64,000 nt of DNA from Planctomycetales bacterium 71-10 (GTDB taxonomy: Bacteria; Planctomycetota; Planctomycetia; Isosphaerales; Isosphaeraceae). The translations under genes and the position numbers were made by a program. Numbering within the stretch: position 1 is the first letter of the stretch; each line of letters opens with the position of its first letter. The stretch covers positions 80,570-144,569 of the forward strand of contig MKTT01000102.1 of NCBI GenBank assembly GCA_001898385.1, in the 5' to 3' direction. The notes under the pieces were generated by a model. That model did no database searches. It saw only the letters and a program-made list of their open reading frames with translations, and was not told where the DNA came from. Below are positions 16,972 through 25,165 of this stretch, in pieces.

Positions 16972-18291
16972 ATGGGGCGCGCGCTGGCGACGATCGCGGT
17001 GGTCGGCATCCTGGCGGCGGGGCTCGCGGCGGTCAACGTCGCGCGCGAGCCGGGGGCCGTCAAGCTCGACTGGACTCTCGTCCCGCGGCCGTCGCGGCGG
17101 GTCCTGGCCGAGCCCCCGTCGCGGGCGACGATCGTGCGGACCGTCGCGGCGTCGGGCAAGGTGGAGTCGGTCGAGGAGGCGGAGATCGCCAGCCAGATCA
17201 TCGGCAGGGTCGTCGCGGTGAACTTCCAGGAGGGCGACCCCGTCAAGAAGGGGGACGTCCTCGTCCAGATCGACCCGACCGACGCCCAGGCCAGGCTCGA
17301 TTCGACGCTCGCCCGGATCACCCGCCTGGACGCCGCGATCCAGCAGGCGGACTCCGACCTGGCCAAGGCCCGCCGCGACGCCGACCTCGCCAGCAAGCTC
17401 GCCGGCCGGGGCTTCACCACGCCCACCGAGCTGGCCGACTCGTTCACCGCCCTGGCCAAGGCCGAGGCCGCGCTGGTCATGAGCCGCAACGAGCTGACCG
17501 AGACCGAGGCCATGCGCCGCGCCGGCGAGGAGGACGTGCGGCGGACGACCATCCGGTCGCCGATGGACGGCGTGGTCTCGGACCTGAACGTGGACGTCGG
17601 CGAGATCGTCATCGCCGGGACCACGAACCTCCCCGGGTCGGTCCTGATGAAGGTCTGCGACCTGGGCCGGATGCGGGTGCGGGCCGACGTCGACGAGGCC
17701 GACGTGCCGCTCGTCCGGGCCGGCCAGCCGGTGCGGGTCTTCCTCCAGTCCGACCAGCTCCGGCCGATCGCCGGCAAGGTCGACCGGGTCTCGCCGCAGG
17801 GGAAGGCGAAGAAGGACGACGTCGTCGGCTTCGAGACGCTCGTCGACCTGGACGTCGCGCCGGCGACGGGCTCGCGGTCCGACGGACCGACGCTCCGCCC
17901 CGGCATGAGCGTGACCGTGGAGGTCGAGGTGGAACGAGGCGAGGACGCGGACTCGGTCCCCGCCCAGGCCGTGGTCCATCGCCGTCGCAAGGAGCTGCCC
18001 GACACGCCCTCGATCCGCGAGTGGGCCGATCGCTCCGCCGGCCGTCCCGGCGAGAAGGCCCGCGACGCCGAGCTGCGCTACCTGAAGGTCGTCTTCGTCG
18101 TCGAAGGCGGCGTCGCGCGGGCCCGGCCGATCGCCGCCGGCCTGAGCGACGAGAGCCGGGTGGAGGTCCTGGAGGGCCTGCGCGAGGGCGACCGCGTCGT
18201 CGTCGGCCCCTTCCACGCGCTCGACGAGATGAAGGACGGCGACGCCGTGCTGCCGGTCGCCTCGGCCGCCGAACTGGGCGAGGAGGGCTGA
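16972..18291 (+). CDS. MacA/YknX-like periplasmic adaptor (HlyD family)
   Basis: A 439-residue membrane-fusion protein linking an inner-membrane ABC transporter to the periplasm. An N-terminal membrane helix (about 5-22) is followed by the first lipoyl half: VRTVAASGKVESVEEAEIAS, GRVVAVNFQEGDPVKKGDVL. A coiled-coil hairpin follows (about 100-185, rich in Ala, Asp and Lys). The second lipoyl half, RTTIRSPMDGVVSDLNVDVGE, and beta-barrel domains (MRVRADVDEADVPLVRAGQPV) come next. The C-terminal membrane-proximal domain ends with VEVLEGLREGDRVVVGP. AGGAGG lies just before the ATG. The ATPase gene follows after 6 nt. Substrate unknown. Confidence 0.92.
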   Translation: MGRALATIAVVGILAAGLAAVNVAREPGAVKLDWTLVPRPSRRVLAEPPSRATIVRTVAASGKVESVEEAEIASQIIGRVVAVNFQEGDPVKKGDVLVQIDPTDAQARLDSTLARITRLDAAIQQADSDLAKARRDADLASKLAGRGFTTPTELADSFTALAKAEAALVMSRNELTETEAMRRAGEEDVRRTTIRSPMDGVVSDLNVDVGEIVIAGTTNLPGSVLMKVCDLGRMRVRADVDEADVPLVRAGQPVRVFLQSDQLRPIAGKVDRVSPQGKAKKDDVVGFETLVDLDVAPATGSRSDGPTLRPGMSVTVEVEVERGEDADSVPAQAVVHRRRKELPDTPSIREWADRSAGRPGEKARDAELRYLKVVFVVEGGVARARPIAAGLSDESRVEVLEGLREGDRVVVGPFHALDEMKDGDAVLPVASAAELGEEG

Positions 18292-18297
18292 CCCGCC

Positions 18298-18999
18298 GTG
18301 GCCGAGGCCGTCGCCGACGTGATCCGGCTGGAAGGGGTCGCCAAGCGCTACCGCGTGGGCGAGGAGACCGTCCACGCGCTGCGGGGCGTGGACCTGGCCA
18401 TCGGCCCGAACGAGCTGGTCGCGGTCATGGGCCCGTCGGGCTCGGGCAAGTCCACGCTGATGAACATCCTCGGATGCCTGGACGTCCCCACGGGGGGGAC
18501 CTACCGCCTGGACGGCCGCGACGTGGCGACGCTCTCGCAGGCCGATCTGGCGCGGGTGCGGGGGCGTCGGATCGGCTTCGTCTTCCAGACGTTCGAGCTG
18601 CTGCCGCGGCAGACGGCCCTGCGGAACGTGGAGATGCCGATGATCTACTCCGGCGCGTCGGCCTCGCAGCGCCGGCGGCGGGCGGCCGAGGCGCTCGACC
18701 GCGTCGGCCTCTCCGACCGGATGGGCCACCGGCCGAGCCAGATGTCGGGCGGCCAGCGCCAGCGCGTGGCGATCGCACGGGCCATCGTCCAGGGCCCCGC
18801 CCTGCTCCTCGCCGACGAGCCGACGGGGAACCTCGACACGAGGACCGGCGAGGAGATCCTCGACCTCTTCGCCGACCTCCACCGCGAGGGCCAGACCATC
18901 GTCGTCGTCACCCACGAGCCCGACGTCGCCGCCCGCTGCCGCCGCATCGTCCGCATCCGCGACGGCCTGGTGGAGTCCGACGAGTGCCGCGACCCCTGA
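18298..18999 (+). CDS. ABC transporter ATPase, MacB/LolD/YknY type
   Basis: A 233-residue nucleotide-binding subunit. It starts at a GTG 6 nt after the adaptor stop. Walker A is GPSGSGKST (about 45-53), the signature MSGGQRQRVAIARA (about 147-160), and Walker B LLLADEPTGNLD (about 169-180) with switch His in VVTHEPD. The NILGCLDVPTGG segment and the TGNLD after Walker B are typical of the MacB/LolD class of mechanotransmission transporters rather than importers. Its permease is not next in line: three Uma2 genes occupy 1.8 kb before the permease gene at 20799. Confidence 0.95.
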   Translation: MAEAVADVIRLEGVAKRYRVGEETVHALRGVDLAIGPNELVAVMGPSGSGKSTLMNILGCLDVPTGGTYRLDGRDVATLSQADLARVRGRRIGFVFQTFELLPRQTALRNVEMPMIYSGASASQRRRRAAEALDRVGLSDRMGHRPSQMSGGQRQRVAIARAIVQGPALLLADEPTGNLDTRTGEEILDLFADLHREGQTIVVVTHEPDVAARCRRIVRIRDGLVESDECRDP

Positions 19000-19072
19000 C
19001 CGCGCTGGACGGTCTCCGGCCCGGACGGGACAATGGAAGCCTCGAGATCACGGGGCGATGGAGGGTTCACCG

Positions 19073-19633
19073 ATGGCGACCGTCGAGCACGAGGCCGCTC
19101 TCCTCACGGCCGAGGAGTTCGCGAAGCGACCGGATTCGGGGACGGCCGAGGAACTGGTGCGAGGGCGCGTCGTCATGTCTCCGCCGCCGAATCGACTTCA
19201 CGGGTACGTATGCGGCCGTGTCGTCTACTTCCTGTCGAGATATCTGGAGGACCACCCGATCGGCCGCGCGTTCGGCAACGACGCGGCGATCGTGACGCGC
19301 CGGGGGCCGGACACGGTGCGCGGGGCGGACGCGGCTTATTACAGCTTCGACCGCCTGCCGGCCGACGCCGACCTCGTCCCCTACGGCCCGGAAGTGCCGG
19401 AACTCGTCTTCGAGGTCCTGTCGCCGAGCGACCGCTGGAGCCGTGCGGTGGCGAAGGCGGGCGAGTACCTGGACGCCGGCGTCCTGGCGGTGGTGGTCCT
19501 CGACCCCGACGGGCGGACGGCGCACGTCTTCGAGGCCGACCGCCCGCCGGTCGCGCTCGGCCCGGACGACGTGCTGCGGCTGGAGCGGATCCTGCCCGGG
19601 TTCGAGGTGGTCGTCGGCAAGCTGTTCGGATGA
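19073..19633 (+). CDS. Uma2 family nuclease-fold protein (copy 1)
   Basis: A 186-residue Uma2 (DUF820) protein with a predicted restriction-endonuclease-like fold, found in large paralogue families in cyanobacteria and planctomycetes; function not established. The putative active-site pattern is D in RGADAAYYS, E in FEVLSPSDRW and K in AVAKAGEYLDAGV. The ATG at 19073 has GGAGG 7 nt upstream; an earlier in-frame ATG at 19058 would engulf that site. All three tandem copies start MATVE and have exactly 186 codons. It starts 73 nt after the ABC ATPase gene. Its 3' end is nearly identical in DNA to the end of copy 2. Confidence 0.88.
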   Translation: MATVEHEAALLTAEEFAKRPDSGTAEELVRGRVVMSPPPNRLHGYVCGRVVYFLSRYLEDHPIGRAFGNDAAIVTRRGPDTVRGADAAYYSFDRLPADADLVPYGPEVPELVFEVLSPSDRWSRAVAKAGEYLDAGVLAVVVLDPDGRTAHVFEADRPPVALGPDDVLRLERILPGFEVVVGKLFG

Positions 19634-19650
19634 AAACGGGAGGGGGCGCG

Positions 19651-20211
19651 ATGGCGACCGTCGAGCAGACGCGGGTTTTGATGACGGCCGAGGAGTTCGC
19701 GATGCGGCCCGACTCGGGGGCGGCCGAGGAACTGGTGCGAGGATTCGTCGTCATGTCGCCTCCCCCGGGGATCAGGCACGGGTTCGTATGCGTCAGGTTC
19801 GCCAAATTGCTGGCGACGTATGTGGACGACAACGAACTGGGCTGCGTCATCGGCAACGACGCCGGGGTGATCACCGAGCGTAAGCCGGACTCGGTCCGGG
19901 CCCCCGACGTCTCCTTCTACAGTTTCTCCAGGCTCCCCAAAGGCGATCTCCCCACCGGCTACAACGCGATGCCTCCCGACCTGGCGTGCGAGGTCCTCTC
20001 GCCCGGCGATCGGCGTAAGGACGTCATGGAGAAGGTGGACGAGTACCTGAAAGCCGGCGTCCTGGCCGTGGTGGTCCTGGATCCGGACAGGCGCACGGCA
20101 CACGTCTTCGAGGCCGACCGCCCGCCGGTCGCGCTCGGCCCGGACGACGTGCTGCGGCTGGAGCGGATCCTGCCGGGGTTCGAGGTGGTCGTCGGCAAGC
20201 TGTTCGGATGA
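19651..20211 (+). CDS. Uma2 family nuclease-fold protein (copy 2)
   Basis: A 186-residue paralogue of its neighbours. Candidate catalytic positions are D in RAPDVSFYS, E in CEVLSPGDR and K in VMEKVDEYLKAGV. A strong ribosome site GGGAGGGG precedes the ATG by 5 nt. The reading frame stays open far upstream through copy 1, but that part is out of frame with the real copy 1 gene. The middle third (residues about 40-120) differs clearly from copy 1, whereas the tail FEADRPPVALGPDDVLRLER and the following residues match, suggesting gene conversion or a recent exchange at the ends. Role within the transporter operon unknown. Confidence 0.88.
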   Translation: MATVEQTRVLMTAEEFAMRPDSGAAEELVRGFVVMSPPPGIRHGFVCVRFAKLLATYVDDNELGCVIGNDAGVITERKPDSVRAPDVSFYSFSRLPKGDLPTGYNAMPPDLACEVLSPGDRRKDVMEKVDEYLKAGVLAVVVLDPDRRTAHVFEADRPPVALGPDDVLRLERILPGFEVVVGKLFG

Positions 20212-20227
20212 AAACGGAGGAACCGCG

Positions 20228-20788
20228 ATGGCGACCGTCGAGCACGAGACCTCGCTTCTCACGGCCGAGGAATTCGCGATGCGGCCGGATTCGGGTATGG
20301 TCGAGGAATTGGTGCGAGGGCGCGTCGTCATGTCGCCGATGCCTGGCGCGAGGCATGGGAAGGTCTGCGCGACGTTCGCGCGGCTGCTCGGGAACTTCGT
20401 GGCCGATCGAGACCTCGGGCATGTCATGGGCAACGATTCGGGCGTCGTCGTCGCGCGCGGGCCCGACACCATCCGCGGGGCCGACGTCTCGTTCTACAGC
20501 TACGCCCGGCTCCCCAAGGGCGACCCGCCCGCCGGCTACGCGCCCAGTCCCCCCGAACTGGTCTGCGAGGTCCTCTCCCCCAGCGACCGCTGGACCGAGA
20601 CCCTTCAGAAGGCTTCCGAGTACCTCAAGGCCGGCGTACTCGCGGTCCTGATCGTCGACCCGAAAGATCGCACGGCGCACGTCTTCGAGGCCGACCGCCC
20701 GCCGGTGGCCCTGGGGCCGGACGACGTGCTGCGGCTGGAGCGGATCCTGCCCGGGTTCGAGGTGGTCGTCGGCAAGCTGTTCGGGTGA
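20228..20788 (+). CDS. Uma2 family nuclease-fold protein (copy 3)
   Basis: Third 186-residue Uma2 paralogue. Candidate active-site residues are D in RGADVSFYS, E in CEVLSPSDRW and K in TLQKASEYLKAGV. It is closer to copy 1 at the N-terminus (MATVEHE) and closer to copy 2 in the middle (YSxxRLPKGD). That mosaic fits duplication with exchange between copies. GGAGG precedes the ATG. The permease gene begins 10 nt after its stop, so it is almost certainly on the transporter transcript. I see no signal peptide or membrane segment, so the protein should be cytoplasmic. Confidence 0.88.
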   Translation: MATVEHETSLLTAEEFAMRPDSGMVEELVRGRVVMSPMPGARHGKVCATFARLLGNFVADRDLGHVMGNDSGVVVARGPDTIRGADVSFYSYARLPKGDPPAGYAPSPPELVCEVLSPSDRWTETLQKASEYLKAGVLAVLIVDPKDRTAHVFEADRPPVALGPDDVLRLERILPGFEVVVGKLFG

Positions 20789-20798
20789 GGGGGCGTCC

Positions 20799-22016
20799 AT
20801 GCGGGTGGCGGTCGCGAACGTCGGGAATGCGTGCGAGCAGCTTTGGGCGCATCGGCTGAGGTCGGCGCTGACGGTGCTGGGGATCGTGATCGCCGTGACG
20901 TCGACGCTGACGGTGGTGGGCGTGGTGCAGGGGTTCACGCGGTACGTCGCCGACTTCCTCCAGGGGCTCGGGACGAACGCCATGTGGATCTGGCCCGAGC
21001 GGCCCGCGGGCGAGGCCGGGCGGCGGCTGGGGCGGATCGCCATGGACGAGCGCGACGTCGCCGCGATCGGCGAGAACTGCCCCGCCCTGCGGCGGATCTC
21101 GCCGCTGGTGAGGGGGGAACGCGCCCTGGTGCAGTCGGGCCGCGACGAGACCCGCGCGACGCTCGAAGGGGTCTCGTCCGACTACCTGGCGATCCGCAAC
21201 CTGGGCGTCGCGGCGGGCCGGCCGTTCTCGGTCGTCGATGTCGAGGAGGGGCGGGCCGTCTGCCTCCTCGGCCGCGACGTCGTCCGCAAGCTCGACCTCG
21301 CCGACGACGTCGTCGGCCGCGCCGTGCTGGTGGCCGGGCGGCGGTTCCGCGTGGCCGGCCTGCTGGCCGAGAAGGGGTCGTTCCTCGGCAACAGCCAGGA
21401 CGACCTGGTGCTGATCCCCTACACCACCGCACTGAAGATGTACCCCGCCCAGCGGCGTCGGCTGGCGGTCTCGGCGCAGGCGGGGTCGGAGGCGTCCGTG
21501 CCCGAGGCCCGCGCGCAGATCGTCAACCTGCTGCGCCGCCGGCACCGGCTGGACGCCTACCAGCCGAACGACTTCAACATCCTGACGCAGGACGAGATCC
21601 TGGACGCCTTCAACAGCATGAGCCTGGTCGCGACCGTCGTCCTGGCCGGGATCGTGGGCGTGTCGCTGCTGGTCGGCGGGATCGGCGTCATGAACGTGAT
21701 GCTCGTGAGCGTCACCGAGCGCACCCGCGAGATCGGCCTGCGCAAGGCCGTCGGGGCGCGTCGGCGCGACATCCTGCTCCAGTTCCTCGTCGAGGCCGTC
21801 GCCCTCAGCCTGGCCGGCGGCATGGCCGGCGTGGCCCTGGGCTACGGCCTCTGCGCCCTGGCGAGCCTCCACCCCCGGATGGTCGACGTCGTCGTCCCCG
21901 CCTGGGCCGTGGCCCTGGGCTTCGGCGTCTCGACGATGACCGGCGTGGTCTTCGGCCTCGCGCCGGCGGTCAAGGCGTCGCTGCTGAACCCCATCGACGC
22001 CCTGCGGCACGAGTGA
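20799..22016 (+). CDS. ABC transporter permease, MacB/YknZ-FtsX type
   Basis: A 405-residue permease with the four-helix MacB/FtsX layout. One membrane helix near the N-terminus (about 20-42, LTVLGIVIAVTSTLTVVGVV) precedes a large periplasmic MacB_PCD domain (about 45-270). The C-terminal FtsX domain has three helices (about 280-305, 335-358, 370-392). The cytoplasmic loop NVMLVSVTERTREIGLRKAVGARRRDI is the classic ATPase-contact (coupling) motif. The C-terminal KASLLNPIDALRHE is typical. It is the partner of the ATPase at 18298 although three Uma2 genes separate them. Substrate unknown; homologues move peptides, macrolides or lipoproteins. Confidence 0.95.
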   Translation: MRVAVANVGNACEQLWAHRLRSALTVLGIVIAVTSTLTVVGVVQGFTRYVADFLQGLGTNAMWIWPERPAGEAGRRLGRIAMDERDVAAIGENCPALRRISPLVRGERALVQSGRDETRATLEGVSSDYLAIRNLGVAAGRPFSVVDVEEGRAVCLLGRDVVRKLDLADDVVGRAVLVAGRRFRVAGLLAEKGSFLGNSQDDLVLIPYTTALKMYPAQRRRLAVSAQAGSEASVPEARAQIVNLLRRRHRLDAYQPNDFNILTQDEILDAFNSMSLVATVVLAGIVGVSLLVGGIGVMNVMLVSVTERTREIGLRKAVGARRRDILLQFLVEAVALSLAGGMAGVALGYGLCALASLHPRMVDVVVPAWAVALGFGVSTMTGVVFGLAPAVKASLLNPIDALRHE

Positions 22017-22031
22017 CGGGCGGCGGGCCGG

Positions 22032-23024
22032 TCAATCGGGCTTCCGCCGGACCTGCGAGCGCAGGCCCTTCAGGTCGCCCTGCTCCTCGACCGCCCGCAC
22101 GACGCGGAAGCCGACGAAGTCGGCGTCCCACACCCACCAGATGCTGCCGTCGGGGTCCATCTCATTCCAGGAGGGATCCGATGCCCGTCGCGCGGCGCTT
22201 CGGCAGCGGGCCGCGGGGTCGGCCCACGAGCCTCCCCGGGCGACGTGCGGATACGGCGAGGCGTCCGGCGGCACGATCGGGCCGACGGCCGGCCTGTCCG
22301 CGGGGAGCCTGGAATAGGCGTCGGCGTCGTAACGATCCAGGCACCACTCGGCCGCGTTGCCGAGGATGTCGTATAGCCCCCAGGGGTTCGCCGCCTTGCG
22401 GCCGACTGGGTGGGGCGTCTCGGCGTTCCCGTCGAGCCACGCGAAGCGGCCGAGGTCCTTCGGGTCGTCGCCGAAGAAGTAGGCGGAATCGGCCCCGGCG
22501 CGGCAGGCGTATTCCCATTCGGCCTCCGTCGGCAGTCGGTAGAGCTTGCCGGTCTTTTGGGAGAGCCAGTAGCAGTATTCCATCGCCGCGTGGTGGCTTA
22601 TGCCGATGGCCGGGAAGCCCTGCCGCCCGTAGCCGCGGGTCTCGTCGGGATAGGGAGGCGTGGGCCGGGTGACGGCGTCCGCGTCCCTCGCGAGCGTCTC
22701 GGCGTTCGACCGGTTGTTGGGGACGGGGCCCGACTTGCGGAACGCATCGTATTCGTCCCAGGCGACCTCGGCCCTGCCCATCCAGAACGGTCGGATCGCG
22801 ACGCGACGCCGCGGGCCCTCGTCGTCGCCGCGGGCCGCCTCGCCTTCGGGGCTGCCGATCGCGAACATCCCGCCCGGGATCGCGACCATGTCGAACCGGA
22901 CCGTCGAGCCGGGGATGGACTCGGTGTAGTCCGCGTGCGAGACCTTCGGCGGCTCGTCGGCCCGGACGATCGCCGTCGAGAGGAAGGCCAGGCCGGGGAT
23001 GATCGTCCAGCGTCGTCGCGTCAT
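22032..23024 (-). CDS. FGE/sulfatase-modifying-factor-like exported protein
   Basis: A 330-residue protein with a signal peptide (about 1-22) and a formylglycine-generating-enzyme-like fold. Motifs: IPGGMFAIGSPEGE, RPFWMGRAEVAWDEYDAF, HHAAMEYCYWLSQKTG, YRLPTEAEWEYACRAG, NPWGLYDILGNAAEWCLDRY, ARGGSWADPAARCRSAAR and VGFRVVR. True aerobic FGEs use a Cys pair shortly after RGGSW. Here that region has one Cys (ARCRS) and not the CxxxYC arrangement, so it is probably not a sulfatase activator but one of the many ligand-binding or hydroxylase-like relatives. It follows the cyclase-fold protein gene at 37 nt and is probably the last gene of that operon. Confidence 0.88.
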   Translation of the reverse strand: MTRRRWTIIPGLAFLSTAIVRADEPPKVSHADYTESIPGSTVRFDMVAIPGGMFAIGSPEGEAARGDDEGPRRRVAIRPFWMGRAEVAWDEYDAFRKSGPVPNNRSNAETLARDADAVTRPTPPYPDETRGYGRQGFPAIGISHHAAMEYCYWLSQKTGKLYRLPTEAEWEYACRAGADSAYFFGDDPKDLGRFAWLDGNAETPHPVGRKAANPWGLYDILGNAAEWCLDRYDADAYSRLPADRPAVGPIVPPDASPYPHVARGGSWADPAARCRSAARRASDPSWNEMDPDGSIWWVWDADFVGFRVVRAVEEQGDLKGLRSQVRRKPD

Positions 23025-23061
23025 CGGTTTGGTCCTCGGGGAGCGGCGCGGCCCGGTCGCC

Positions 23062-25116
23062 CTAGCGCCGCCTCGGCTCGGCGGGGGCTTCCAGGGGAGG
23101 CGCGGGGTCGGGGAGTTCGTCGTCGTCCTCGGCCAGGTGCTCGGGGAGGCTGGGACGGTCGTAGAGGCGGAGGTAGCGGTAGTAGACCTCCAGCGTCAGG
23201 GCGGCGAAGGTGGTGCAGTAGATCCGGCCGCCGCGCGAGCCGTAGACGCTGTCGTCGGGGTCCCAGCTCCCCGTCATGTGGCCGGAGGTGCGCTGGAGCG
23301 AGACCAGGCGGTCGCGCAGGCGGCCGTTCCACTCGGCCCAGGGACGGCCGCCGTGCTGGTACATGGCGAGGGTCGCGTAGTACCAGTAGTAGACGTTCGT
23401 CGAACCCTTGTCGGACTCGTGGTCGAGCAGGTACGCGGCGGCCTCCGCGCTGGCGGGGCCGGGGCCGCCGAGGCCGAGGAACTGGCGGCAGGCCCAGGCC
23501 TCGGCGGTCATGGTGGGCGTGACCTTGTCGGCGGGCTGGTACTTGGCCAGGCCCCTGGAATCGCCGTCGGAGACGCGGTCGAGCCAGGTCGCGGCCCCGC
23601 GCTCCAGCGACGCCTGGTCGGGGATCGGCAGGCCGGACTCGCGGGCGGACTTCAGGGCCATGACGACCCAGCCGAGGATGCTGGTGTCGCCGACGGTCGC
23701 GCCGGGGGCGTAGCGCCAGGATTGGCCGTCGCGGGCCCGCGAGCGCGCCAGGAAGCCCACGGCGCGCTCGGCGGGGCCGCGGAGCCGCTCGTCCAGCGAC
23801 AGCGCGTAGCCCTCGCAGAGGGCGAGCGTCGCGATCGCGTGGCAGTACATGCCGACGGTCTTGCTGACGCCGCGGAGGTCGCCGTCGGGCTTCTGCTGGC
23901 GGATCAGGAAGGTGAGGCCGCGGGCGATGACCTTGGCGTACCTCCCCTCCTTGTGCGTGTGGCCGGCGCCCAGGTAGGTCAGCAGGGCGAGCGCGGTCAG
24001 GCCGGTGTCGGCCTCCCAGTAGGCGCACTCGCCGAAGCAGACCTGGCCCTCGGGGCAGTGGACGGTGTAGTCGTCGTCCCCCTCGACGACCTCGCCGTCG
24101 GCGTAGCGGGCGGTGCCGCCGTCCCAGCGGCCGTCGGCGTCCTGGTGCCGGGCCAGCCAGTCGAGCGCCCGCTCCACGGCCAGCTCGCTCGCCCGGCTGG
24201 CGCCCGAGCGCTCGGCGCGGGCGGAGCGGTCGGCGTCGAGCCGCGATCGGTAGATCTTCGGGACCTCCGTGATCGGCCCGCGGGGCGTCGACGACAGGTC
24301 CGCCAGCGCCGGCGCGGCGGGCTCAACCGGGGCCGGCCGGGGCGGGGCGAGGGCCAGCGCCGGCGGCTCGGGCCTCGGCGCGGCCGGCTCGACGCGCGGC
24401 GACGCTTCGGGACGCGGGCGGGGCCGGCCCGATCGCAGGCGGGCGTCGCCGAGCGGGACGTTCCGCTGCGGGGCCTCGACCTCCGGGGCGGGCGCGGGGG
24501 CCTCGGGAGCCTCCAGCGTGGCGTCGCCGGCCGCGGCGATCGCCTCGGGAGGCGCGGCGAGCGGCTCGGGGGCCGGGTCGACCGGCGTCGGCGCGGGCTC
24601 GGGGGGCGGCGGCTCCGGGAGTTCCGGCGCGACGGCCGTCGCGGCGACCAGGGCCGGGGCCTCCAGTTTCGGGGGCTCCGGCATGACGGGGATGGCCGAA
24701 GGATCGGCCTCGGGCCGGGGCGCGTCGAGCCGACGGGCGGCCAGCGCGACCGGCTGGTCGAGGCGGTCGATCGGCGCGGGGCCGGCGCGGCGGGCGTCGC
24801 CTCCCGGGGCGAACGGCCGCGGGTCGGCGTCGCCCGGGGCGGATTCGGCGACGGGCGAGACCCGGACGTGCCGCTCGGCCTCCTCCTCCCGTTGCGGGTG
24901 CAGGGCCCGCAGCACGGAGGGGACGCTCCCGCCCCCGAGCAGGAGCACCGCGTGCGCCGCGATGGAGAGGGCCAGGCACTTGCGGATCGCGTTCCGCGAG
25001 CCCCAGCTCACCCAGACCAGGATCGCCGTCGCCATGAGGGCCAGGGCCCCGAGCGCCCACGCGCCGAGGTCGGCCTTCAGCAGCATCAGGAACGATTCCA
25101 GGTCCAGTCCGGTCAT
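23062..25116 (-). CDS. TonB-like-anchored terpenoid-cyclase-fold protein (copy A)
   Basis: A 684-residue membrane protein. Two N-terminal hydrophobic helices lie at about 17-37 and 48-62. The second contains S51-I-A-A-H55, matching the SxxxH motif of the TonB transmembrane helix. A Pro/Ala-rich linker of about 230 residues, like the TonB spacer, follows. The C-terminal domain (about 300-660) is an alpha/alpha barrel of the prenyltransferase/squalene-cyclase fold: ALDWLARHQDADGRWDGG, FLIRQQKPDGDLRG, GDTSILGWVVMALKSA. The cyclase DxDD acid is absent, so enzymatic cyclisation is unlikely. A Cys cluster CPEGQVCFGEC occurs. A strong GGAGGAGG site selects the ATG at 25116. The ExbB/TolQ gene is 49 nt upstream. 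Confidence 0.88.
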   Translation of the reverse strand: MTGLDLESFLMLLKADLGAWALGALALMATAILVWVSWGSRNAIRKCLALSIAAHAVLLLGGGSVPSVLRALHPQREEEAERHVRVSPVAESAPGDADPRPFAPGGDARRAGPAPIDRLDQPVALAARRLDAPRPEADPSAIPVMPEPPKLEAPALVAATAVAPELPEPPPPEPAPTPVDPAPEPLAAPPEAIAAAGDATLEAPEAPAPAPEVEAPQRNVPLGDARLRSGRPRPRPEASPRVEPAAPRPEPPALALAPPRPAPVEPAAPALADLSSTPRGPITEVPKIYRSRLDADRSARAERSGASRASELAVERALDWLARHQDADGRWDGGTARYADGEVVEGDDDYTVHCPEGQVCFGECAYWEADTGLTALALLTYLGAGHTHKEGRYAKVIARGLTFLIRQQKPDGDLRGVSKTVGMYCHAIATLALCEGYALSLDERLRGPAERAVGFLARSRARDGQSWRYAPGATVGDTSILGWVVMALKSARESGLPIPDQASLERGAATWLDRVSDGDSRGLAKYQPADKVTPTMTAEAWACRQFLGLGGPGPASAEAAAYLLDHESDKGSTNVYYWYYATLAMYQHGGRPWAEWNGRLRDRLVSLQRTSGHMTGSWDPDDSVYGSRGGRIYCTTFAALTLEVYYRYLRLYDRPSLPEHLAEDDDELPDPAPPLEAPAEPRRR

Positions 25117-25165
25117 CGGCCTCCGCCTCCTCCCGTGCCAGCATAGCCGAACGCGGGCCCGGGGG

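Larger units (their letters stand above)
19073..20788 (+). repeat. Tandem triplication of a Uma2 gene, unit about 578 bp
   Basis: Three 561-bp genes start at 19073, 19651 and 20228, periods 578 and 577. The junctions after copies 1 and 2 share TGAAAACGG followed by a Gly/Glu-type ribosome site. The last approximately 115 bp of copies 1 and 2 differ at about one base, and copy 3 is close. The 5' 60 bp are also well conserved, while the middles diverge strongly. Confidence 0.9.

Noticed and set aside
19073-20788. Insertion sequence carrying Uma2
   Set aside because: No transposase, terminal inverted repeat or target duplication is visible; the unit is a plain tandem gene duplication.
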